From the NCBI GenBank assembly GCA_010645155.1, contig CM021314.1, forward strand, positions 8,589,255 through 8,653,254: DNA of 64,000 bases, in the 5' to 3' direction. Numbering within the stretch: position 1 is the first letter of the stretch; each line of letters begins with the position of its first letter. This DNA is from Tigriopus japonicus (Eukaryota; Arthropoda; Copepoda; Harpacticoida; Harpacticidae). A program made the position numbers and the translations under genes. Below the pieces are notes generated by a model. It saw only the letters and a list, made by a program, of their open reading frames with translations, was not told where the DNA came from and did not search any database. Positions 1-10,500 of the stretch are shown piece after piece.

Positions 1-55
1 TGCAAAAGTGAGGATTTACTGAAAAAGTATATGAACATGTTACAATTGTCTGAAG

Positions 56-288
56 CAGGGTTCGGCAACCAGTGAGCCCAAGGGTGATCGTTATTGGGCT
101 CAGGAGCTATGTGGAACGTCCAAACTAGTGGGCCCACGAGCCACTCTTGGTACTGTTTACGTGGGCCCAAAGCTCTTCGGTGGTTAATTTGTGGGCCCCT
201 GAATTTATCACCACCTACTTGGTGGACCCCTGGCAACAAGTAATCAAATTTGGTGGGGCCTTGGCCCATACGCTGTTGCTGACCCATG
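56..288. mobile_element. hAT-type MITE 1 (non-autonomous)
   Basis: The left end reads CAGGGTTCGGCAAC and the right end is GTTGCTGACCCATG, imperfect terminal inverted repeats typical of hAT elements. The 8-bp flanks are GTCTGAAG (48-55) and GTCTAAAG (289-296), matching at 7 of 8 positions, as expected for a hAT target-site duplication. The 233-bp interior is rich in GTGGGCCC-like motifs and has no coding capacity. A related, left-truncated copy lies at about 62431-62624. Confidence 0.8.
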
Positions 289-296
289 GTCTAAAG

Positions 297-486
297 CAGG
301 GGTGTGCAAACCCTGGCCCGCGAGAGGATCTCTCATTTTCAAAAGACTGTGTGTGGCCTGCAGCATGATTTTGGCATAGCCTCTGAAAGGTCACATTTTA
401 TTATTTACCCTTTTGGATGGTGTGGCCCGCGAGCGCCAACCGTCCGGCTAATTTGGCCCACTGCTAAATAAGTTTGCACCCCCCTG
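297..486. mobile_element. hAT-type MITE 2 abutting MITE 1
   Basis: The ends are CAGGGGTGTGCAAAC and GTTTGCACCCCCCTG, with GGCCCGCGAG-type subterminal motifs common in hAT MITEs. The 8-bp flanks are GTCTAAAG (289-296) and GTATAAAG (487-494), 7 of 8 identical. The left duplication is the same 8 bp that ends MITE 1, so the two elements share one target site. The 190-bp element has no coding capacity. Confidence 0.8.
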
Positions 487-494
487 GTATAAAG

Positions 495-903
495 GCAAAG
501 CTTAGTTCATGTTACTTCCTAGTCAGTTTCTGCCAACACTGCCACGAAAAGGAACAGGTCTTGTCTTGGCAGTCTTAGTAATGCATCAGCTGAAGCGGTG
601 ACAACGTTTTCAGTGCACACCAAAGAGAGTTAACGACATTTTGGCTTCATTAAACTTAGCACGGTATCATGGAACAGTTGCCTTGATGCTTTGTGGCGAT
701 GAGGGCGTGTAATGCCTACAACTGCCTTTGTTTGGCCATAAACTGCGGATACACCTGAGCTTTGTTCAAATACTTGGTCTTGAAAGTGTGTTTCTTTAGC
801 ATTCAGGTAAGGAAAAAATCAGATGGGAGATTAAGATGTAGAAAATGAACTGACGATGTTTTGGTTAAACGAATATTACTACAACTAAATGCTTGATACT
901 TAC
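495..903. other. Non-coding stretch, probably intron of the polycystin-like gene
   Basis: No exon with credible splice sites and family similarity is visible here. It lies downstream, on the minus strand, of an exon at 904-973 that ends in a strong GTAAGTAT donor. It is therefore best read as part of a large intron that also hosts the two MITEs to its left. Confidence 0.5.
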
Positions 904-1526
904 TTTTCCTCATCCGATGTACGTTCCCGTTTTTTAGCGTTTTCAGGTACAACAATTCTTCCCTCTTCTTTGGCTAACCAAATGAGAAACAAATATTGCA
1001 TTAGCAAAAGACGGTTTGATTGTCGTTTATCTCCTATCCTTTAGTACCTTTTTCAACTCCCAGATCAATTCGATTCTTCCGAAGTTTGAATGGGCGTGAA
1101 CGTTTGAACAGATAAATGGCCAAGAGAATGGGTGGGAATACAATGAAATTTGAGATGAATCCAATTCCAACCTAAAAGATTTAAAAAAAAAAAACCAGAT
1201 TGAAATCGCTGATGGATGCATTTCGGAGAATATGTGTGTCCTACATCAATGGGATCGACACTGAGTCTGCCCCAGGTGTCGAAATAGGGGTCCGTGACTC
1301 TGCCTGGTTGCGTGTCGTACCACATGGCATTGGCCAAGAAGGTCAAATAGAGCATGGCCATGCAAACACTGACGCGTTGTTTCCGAGTGAATCGAGACCG
1401 AATTGGCCGGCAAAATGATGACAGCCAAATATGGTCATCGGCCAACGACTTGGCACTCACGGACTTAAGAAGATAGTAGGGATCCTCTTCACTATCGGCA
1501 TCAATTGCATGAATCGTTATGTCGTC
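904..1526 (-). other. TM2-TM3 exons of polycystin-like protein
   Basis: The exon 1245-1526 encodes HIWLSSFCRPIRSRFTRKQR, then TM2 (VSVCMAMLYLTFLANAMWY). The exon 1048-1171 encodes TM3 (VGIGFISNFIVFPPILLAIYL) followed by basic residues, joined in phase 0 through a GTAGGA donor at 1244. The exon 904-973 gives a charged cytoplasmic loop. The order matches PKD1-family membrane topology. Confidence 0.85.
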
Positions 1527-4500
1527 CTAGAGTAATCAAATTAAGTTAGATGCAAGTGTCAAGCTTGGTTTATCTTGCAAACTTACTTCATATGAACCAC
1601 GATCGATGGCGAGCCATTGGTCAGCGATAAAGCGATATTTGTTGCCGTTCTGAATATCCGTGATGGTAATGCTGAGGAGGTACCAAGCACCCATATCACC
1701 CAATCCTGTGCTGTCAGTCCATAGACGCATGTAGTTCAGTTCACCAAGCGACTGAGGTGTAGCCAAAATGAAATGATCCAAAGCTCCAGACTTGAATATT
1801 TCGCGATTGGGATCGGTGAAGCATCTGGCTCCTGTGTCATCCTTGTCTCCATCCAAAAGGAAATAAATGTTGGATGTTGTTCCATGGGACGCCAAAGGTC
1901 CAGTCTCGACCTCAATCTCATAGAGATAGTTATCCTCGGGATAGTTGTCGGCCAATACGGGCACTAGTAACTTCTTCTCATCCCGCATATCTTGGATGAT
2001 GGCAAAAATCATGCCAATGATATATAGCACAAAAGTGATAATAAGGAGCATATATATGGTGAGATTGTCCTCGAAGCTGGCATGAGCAAAAACGAACTCA
2101 AAATCGATGGTGTTCACCTCTGGGAACCAACCAGATCCATATGAGGACAAATGATTGGTACCACAACCAGATTCGAGTTTGGATGCGTTGTAAACCTAAT
2201 GATAATGATATTTAAATAATGATAAAATCTAATTAGCAATCGAGGTCATTGCTAAGGAAGAGTGAAAAAAAACTTTTTTCCTCACCGTAACGCCGATAGA
2301 CTCCCAAACTTCAATTGATTTGTTGAAGTAATAGCATCCTGATGTGTACGTTTGGAGGGTGTAAGTGGTCGTATTGAAATCATTTTGGAGCCAATCTTTT
2401 CCGATGTTCAAGTTGTCACAAGTTTGCTTGGCGAATAATTCAGTCAGATTTCCTTTCACATCTGCTACACTGGCCACTCCGAAAAACCATTTCCCTGTTC
2501 GATTATTGATACTCTCAGCCGGGATGAACCAATCAATGAATCCCTCTATAAGGAAGTAATACTTTCTAAAATAGAGAGTGCACTACAAGAGTACAATGGT
2601 CGTTCTATTACCATCTTCATCAGTGACATCAATTAAAGGTTTGATAAAGTCACACTTGGTTAATGTTGGGAGAGACTGGTATCGTCCCAAAACGATTAGT
2701 CTTGAAGTTTCTGGATTGTCCACTTTCACTTGAATATTCAAGGTAGAATATGGTCGAGTGATATTTAGATAATGGTAAATGAGCTGAGGTTTGTTCCGAC
2801 GTGTTAAAGCTTTCACTCGATTTGCCACATTGACCAAAGCTTGATGTCTCTCTAGAAAAAAAGAAAAAAGTAAATGTAACGATCTAAAATTAGTACCACA
2901 TCTTAGCACTACGTACTTCCAAATGTCACAGCCTCTGGAGCTTTCTTCTTCATTCGCCCGATGATAATGTCGATGTTAACGGCCATATTGCTAATATCAA
3001 CCAATCCTCCTTTGTCGTTGTACACACTGATGTCGATTTGTTTCGTGGTTGGGTTCAAGTTCTTGGCCGAAATCGGGTAGGTCTAAGGAAATTCACCTCA
3101 AATATCACGTTATTGCTTTTACGAAGATATCAGGCTGATTTGTTTACCGCAGTGATAGTTTCCCATTCCTTGATCACAATACCCCATCGACCATTGCATC
3201 CTTTCATCATGATATGCCCTGTATTAGGGCTTCCAGGACAGAATCCTAACGGAAATTGGACCACGGAATTCGAATTATCAAACTCGAAGCGGAGTTTTCG
3301 ATCCGGGATTCCGTCTCCATTTGTGTCTCGACCCACCGTTCGTTGTCCAGAAAGCCTAATAAATTGGAGGATCAATATTTCACTGTAGAAAAACTGGTTC
3401 CATTTTGCAAGAAGGATTTCTTACTTTGACATGATCATTTGGACTCCCATGGGCGTTTTGGTTCTGAGTTCTTCGCCCTCGACGCTATTTGCAATGGCTG
3501 TTTCGGCAATATCATCCACTAGTGACACCATCTTTTTCACTTGTTCCACTGCTTGCATTCGAGTCAATCTCATCACGTTGAATCGCAGAGCATCGTCAGG
3601 ATCATCAGGAATGTCGGCATTTTCTGAAATATAAAGAAAGTTCTTGATGTGCGATAAAATGGTAAAAAGTGAGCATGTTTCTAAAAAAAAACCTTCTGGA
3701 ATGTTAGTGTCATAAGGCATCTCTGCAGCTCGTTCAAAATCTGTCAATGGAATTTCGTCCGGATCGTTGGCGTACAGAATAGAGTTCAAGCTCTAGAAAA
3801 TATTATGAAGGTGTTAAACTCAAAATAATTTTATTCTCAAGTTCGAATTCTGTCGTCTTACCTCCATGATTGCCATTACAGAACCGGTAACCCCTGACAA
3901 GAAAGTTTCCAATTTAGGAGGATCGGTGTGTTCCATTTTCTTGAAACCTTGTGCCATTTTCTAGGAGTAGGACGAGAGAAAAAATTGTACGACAGAAGGT
4001 TCTGGGAAACAATCAATTCTTAAGCATGATTACCTCAATCATTTGGACAGCCGCCTCTCTTCCTTGCATGTCCAATGTTTTGGACAATTCGGGGCTTCCC
4101 GCTAGATTAGAAGTAATTGCGGAGAGTGTGGTCGCTCCTTGAGCCAATTGGTCAGTTGTGGTGAATTGAAGGTTGTCTCGAGCCGATCGAATGGCTTCTG
4201 TATTGGCCTAATGTAATCGAGAAAAAAAAAACACAATATAAGCGACAGGTTTTCGAAGTAATTATCCAAAGCTAGATCATTACATTTGTGATAAGCTTCA
4301 TCAACTCGTTGAATTGATCCAATTGGGACTCTGTCATGTTTTCTTTGGCGGTTGATTCTATAGAGAGATCTTGTTGTTTCAGCAAGCACTGGATGTTAAA
4401 CCAACACGCCGTTTCTCGAATAGAGGCCTATAGAGCAAGAAGATACAATTAAGTGAGAGAAACCTACTAGCTTTTGGACCTAAATTTTGAATTAGGCTTA

Positions 4501-7500
4501 CGTCCGCCAGCAGCCTGAGCGAGAAATGAGTTGTTCAAAAGATATTAATGCCTCGATAAACCAACACTAGTCGATAGGCTTGTCTTACATTTGAGACACT
4601 CGAGCTTGGTCTCCCAATCCAGCAAACTTCTTGATGGCCTCGTCCAAGTTCAATGCTTCGTACTCGTCTTGCTCTGGCAGAATAATGGGTAATCGCTCGT
4701 CAATATCAAAGAGGGCGTATGCTTGAGCTTCCTCATGGATCTCTGCGTAAAGATGGAACTCGCCAACCGGAAACACGACAATGGCCTCACTCGTTGGTCC
4801 TGAATAGAGCAAGGTAGTTTCGTTGCCATTCTCCTTTTTCTCGATAACTGGAACAATAATGGATCAACTTTAGAGTACTTAGTCCCAAGAGCAACTCAGA
4901 CGCAATTTATTAATTTATTACTCTTGAAGACGTATTTATTGACGGTGTGACCATCGGGATCCACCCACTTTCGACAGGAGATTTTGAACTCATCGACAAG
5001 AGCTTTTCCAGTTTCTGCAGGAACCCACAGAGTGCTTCCGTCGGGTTGAAGTGATCGTATCGTTATATCACAGGTTCCATTTATTGGTGGAGAGTTGATG
5101 ATGATCTTCATGGTGGAGGTTCCATAGGCACTAACCCATCGCCGGCCGTTAAACACTTTATTGGTGACATTTAGCGTGAGCTCGAACTCTTTGAATCCAG
5201 CCTTTTGAAGCTCAAAGAACTTTTGTTGAATAGACAACTGTTTGCTATCTCGACCGTCTCTCAAACCATCGGCATAAGCTGTTTCAAGAAAATGGGAAAT
5301 GGAAAAGGTCATGACTGAAACGAAGCAGTCGTTTTGCGGAGGTCTTACTGTAAAAGCAATTGGGCTTTAAGTCTTCTTTTCGGATGTCTCTGATAATGTT
5401 GCCTGGACTTGGAGAGCCTTGAACCGATCGCTTTTTCCTAGCACCATTCACCAATGGTTGGGTCATAACCACTAAGAACGCAGGTGGACCATTACCCACA
5501 TCGCCACTCACCACGGTGATTGTAGTGTCTGAGGTATAAGTGACCGTGGAAACTAAAGGTCGAAAAAATGGTTAAGTTTATTTGCAAGAAGTGTTCTTTC
5601 AAAGCGAGTCCTTACGCTCAACCACCACTGCAGGTTGTGTTGTAGTAGTAGTGGTTGTGGTTGGTGTGGTGGTGGTAGAAGGTGGCAAAGGAGTTGTTCC
5701 ACTTGATGAAGAAAGGCAGTAGCTCTAGAAATGAAATAACATAATTTTGAATTGATTGGCCTTTTGCCAGAAAGGTAAAAGTGAGTGAAAGCCTCTCACA
5801 TCCGTGATGTTTTGTTTGGCTGCCAGTGTCCAAAGGTAGGTCTCCTCATTGTTGACACACTCTTCAACACAATTTCCTCGGAGTGCCAATCTTGATGTTG
5901 GGTTCACATAGACTCCCGAAAAAGTGGGAAAGCATAGGCTGGCACATTCAATGGTCACAATTGGTGCAGGAACAGATTGCATTTCCAATTCAATCTTAAC
6001 TTTGGCCCTCCGAGTGTCCTTTTCCAAAACGAGTAGAATCTCGTAAATCCTCGCCGGAGATGTTAACGAGCCCGTGTTTAAGGAAAGAGTTCCTGACCGA
6101 GATTTAAGTGCCCGTGGTCCTTCTCCAAAGCATCCGGATGGAATGTTAATGATGCGGGGCTTTGATGGGGGTGGGATTGGCTTGGCTTCAGATGCTAAAA
6201 AGACTGGATATCCTTGGCTGTCCGTAGGAGAAAATTGTTCCAAGTATTTGCCACTTTCGTCTTGCACCAAAGAGCGGCACCACCAAGTATAATTGAATTT
6301 CTGAAGAAGGATTCATGTTATTTTTGATAGTGGAAAGAAGTTCATTTACTACGTAGGTCTCATCTTGCTTTCTCACTTTTTCGTCCGGATAATCTGGATC
6401 AATCGAAAGAAGTTCTGGGGTCAACAGCAGAGTTTGTCCCCATCCTCGGGAAACTTTGGCAATCGACCCTTGCATTAAAATTGGTTGCAGGTCACTTTTG
6501 GTCACATTGAAGTAAGTGAAGGCCTCCTTGAACATTTTCACTGTGGGATCGTAAGTCTCAACCTAATTGGTGGGATTCAATGCAATGTTGGAGTCTGTTT
6601 TCATGTAAAAATAACGTAAAGACTAGTTATTTTCAAACCTCCAATCTGAAGACGAGTTTGTGAAGACCATAATCAAAGGTTAAAGGAGGAATATTTAAGA
6701 GGCCAGTCTTGTAACTAGAAATTGTCTCATTGATGGGTATCCATGAGAGCTGCTCTCTTTTTCCCACTTGACTATTTGGGTCATTCAAAAGAGTCACTTC
6801 ATAAGCTTCCCAAGCCATCCTAAAGATAGATATTGTGGAAAAAGAGCAGATTTAGGTATTTGTTGCAAGCTTAAAATCAACTTTCGTAAACCTGGTTGGA
6901 GTAGTTTTGTTGCATTTTATAGAGGAGAATGCCTGTTTCAAGAATCCTTTTGATCTCCAGATCTTGGGAATAGTCTCGGGTCGTTCAAATGACGTATGAT
7001 TGTCTGGAATCCAAACCAGTGGCATTGAACAGTACATTCTGAACACGGTGATGTCCAGATAGCTTTCAGCAAAGTTGCGATGGTCAAAACCGTACGCATG
7101 CACTTCGTACTGTCCCCGTTTCCTAAGGATAAAGTGATGTTAGTTTGGCTATATTTGAACGCTTAGGAAAAGAAAACCATCACAACTCACTCGTATTTGT
7201 GAGAGAAATTGATGACGCGAGTGAAGGGCAGAATTTGTGCTGGTTGCACCGTAGAAAATCGAATTCGGCAACTACTCAGACTTCCCCAATATGAATTTGG
7301 CGATCCGTCACCCCATTCAACCACGAAGCACGTTTTGGATCCAGCTCGTTCCAAGGTGAATGTGAACTGTTTGGTCTCATTCTGGGAGAAAAGTTTTGTT
7401 TTTTTAAGTCACAAAAAGACGCATTCTCTATTTTGGTCAAACTTACATGATCCGTGACGATGAGGAAGTCGTCTATTGTTATGGGCCCAATTTGTTCCAA

Positions 7501-10500
7501 AACTTCCATCTTCGTAGGTTTACTGGACATCCAACCGTCCAATGGGTTCCAAGTGGAGACTACCACATCATAAATACCCTCTGACTACAATTGTTATTTA
7601 TAAGTTGATTCAAGAACCTAACGCTTTTAAGGTTGAACAATTTTACCAAATTTCCACAGTGCCCTATTTCCCACTCAACTTGACCCTCAAAGGTCTTAGC
7701 TGGCCAATCCACTTTGCACGGTGGAGGTTGATATTCACCGGGAACCGTGTTGTTGAATGTGTATTGAATGCGCCGTACAGATCCTTTTGCACGGTTAAAA
7801 TGAAAGGCTTGCGATGATCATCAGACTGACAAGACTATTTTGATTTGATTTACCTGCGTAAAGGCTGACATTGAATTTAGGATGTCCAGCTGCGGGCAAA
7901 TACCATCTTAGATCTACGAAATCGCAAGAAAACCGTTCTTCTCCGTATTCTTGGGGCAAAGTGTACATAAAATCAAAGGTGATGGGTCCCTCCATTCTTT
8001 GATACGTTTCTACCTATAAGCGCCAAAGAAAGAATTGGTAAAATAAACCCCCTGAGTTACCAGTCAAGAAAAACTGAGACTTGCCCAAAGATAGTCCCAA
8101 GAAGGCGTAGTGACAGTGACCCATTCTCCTGTTCCTGTTGGAGCTGGGTCCAACATCTGAATGTTTTTGGTAGCAGGCTCAAGGGTGACTGGATCAAATT
8201 TAATGCTTGAAATGCCGTTCCAGAATTGAATTGAGAATCCGTGTGATCCTTTGGCACTAAAGGCCGGAATCCTAAAAGTCAGTTTGGTTTCTAAAGCAGG
8301 ATTCAGCTCACCGTTGGCGCCTGAAACAGCAAAGGTTAGAAAATCACGTTAGGAGTTCACATTCATTGAAACATAAAAGCGGTCCTCCAAAAGATTTAGT
8401 ACTTAAAAATGTTCAGTAATAATGTGATTGAGACAAAACGTTCAATTATAAAAACTTTGTATTTAAACTTTCAAAAGCCCCACATCATGTCTTGAAAAGA
8501 AAGATTTACCAACTTCTTACCAGAAACTAGGTTTTCACCCACGCCCATATCAGGGAAGGTTATGAGCTTTTTACATCTGTTGTTTCCAGTCAGACAATTA
8601 GGATCCGGTTGATTTGGGTCGTGTAAAAAGAATTCCACCTCCGAAGCATTGTTAACGACCAATTCATTGTCGATTCGTTGTTGTCCAGTCACTTGAACGA
8701 TTCTGAAATTGGGTCTGGTTGGCAAATTGACGCCAGGCTTAATGGTCAAACTGAAGTTGAATGGGTCATTAACGTAAATGAAAGGCTCATGGGTCACCGT
8801 CCAATCATCAGGGACCACAGGGTTAGCGCAAGAGACCACCCTGGTGATAAGATCTTAATCAGGCAACGGCTCCAATAAGTAAACAGTCTTTACCCTATCA
8901 ATTTACCATGTCATATTCGCCATATCGTCCTCATTGTGCATGTTGGATGCTATCATAACCACTTGATAATCTACTCCTGGTTCCGTGAATATCCGCTTGA
9001 GTTCCAACTCGGTCTCAGTTGGCAAGATGTATTGAGCTGAGAATGTGGTTCCACCTTCGGTTTGAGTGGCGTTGTTCACTTTTTGTGTTACATTGGTGTT
9101 CTCCACTTCTGTCGGCCGAGGTACTGCAAGCGAAATGGTTTTTAAGATGTTGCACTTTTTGAAGTTGTTCTTCGATACTTTTACAATTTCTTACATTGTG
9201 TGGGACAGGCTCCATTGCACCAACTCAGTTTGACTGCGTTGTAATCGGTGTCAATTTCGGTGGCACAGACATTGAATACCTCACCGTCCAAAGAGACATT
9301 GGTACAACCATAATACAAGACATTTCGGAAACGAAATGGAAAGGTGCAAGCGACCCCTCCAGTAGTTTCAAACACTACTGTTCCAGGTCGATTGGGATCG
9401 GCTGGATCGGGAAAAGCTGGGGTTGATTGAGCTAGAGTTAAACATTCGTTTTGCTCTGTTGTGCTGATTGGGTACAAGATCTTCCAATCCACTTTGACGT
9501 GACTTCCGGCTCCAAAACGGATGTGAAAAGTCAGTTCCTCGTTCTGTCGAGCCCAAACTGAAGCCTCGTAGGTTTTGGCCATCCCCAAGTTGTCAATCTC
9601 TTCTTGGGTGGGGAAAGGCTTAGTGACTGCCCATCCGTTCTCTTGAGTATTACTAGTATGGTTTTCGGACAAGTCTTCTATTGTTAGGATTGGGTATTGA
9701 CAGCTGACCTTCTTGGTGGTAGTGTTGATTTGCTTTCCGAAGCGATCTTCGAGCTTTTGGAAAATAAATTTCGTCATGTTGCCTATTTTTAGAAGGATTT
9801 TGTATGCCTCCCAATTACCTGAAGATGAACAGTTTTCTCAGTGGCTCGGTCACAAAAGAACCGCTTTTCTAGGGGAAGAATTCTGTCCTCTCGAAGATGG
9901 ACTCGAAGGCCAACAGTTCCACCTAAATTGCTTGTGGCGTTGACTATATAAGAATCTCCCGACAATGTTGCCGCTACATCATACTTGGTTTCATCCATGG
10001 TAGGGCTAAAAAATTCAAACAGATGACTTGTTATGTTCAATCACGATGAATTGACTAGATTGACCAGTTCGAAATTTGCACCCCGGAAATGGAAAACTCG
10101 TGAGTTATGCGAGGTCCCTATTCATGATAATCCCATTCAATGACATGTCTTAAGGCAAGGACTTCGAAAAGGATAACGTTCAAAGATTTTACGGTGAAAA
10201 TATAACGATATTAAGTAACGTTCTCCCTGCTTAAGGGCTCCAAGGGGTTTCCTTAAATGTACTTACATAATGGGAAACGTAATGCATGGTTCGGAAACAC
10301 ATCGGATGGCAAGAAAGTGGGCGCCAGTCCAGGGAATTTCTTTGTGACTTTTTAACCCAATAAAAGCATCGGGAATATCTGGATCACTTTCTAAATTTAC
10401 GGCCTTGGGCAGTCGTGAGGTAACCTTTTGACCAACGGCATTAGCAGTTAAAGAGATTGTTTCTTCGACCTTGTAAGAGATAGGATCGGTTGGAACCTCT

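Noticed and set aside
1027..1245. Apparent frameshift between TM2 and TM3 of the polycystin gene
   Set aside because: Using the GTAGGA donor at 1244-1239 instead of the later GTTTTT site gives a clean phase-0 junction (SVDPID then VGIGFISN), so no frameshift is needed.
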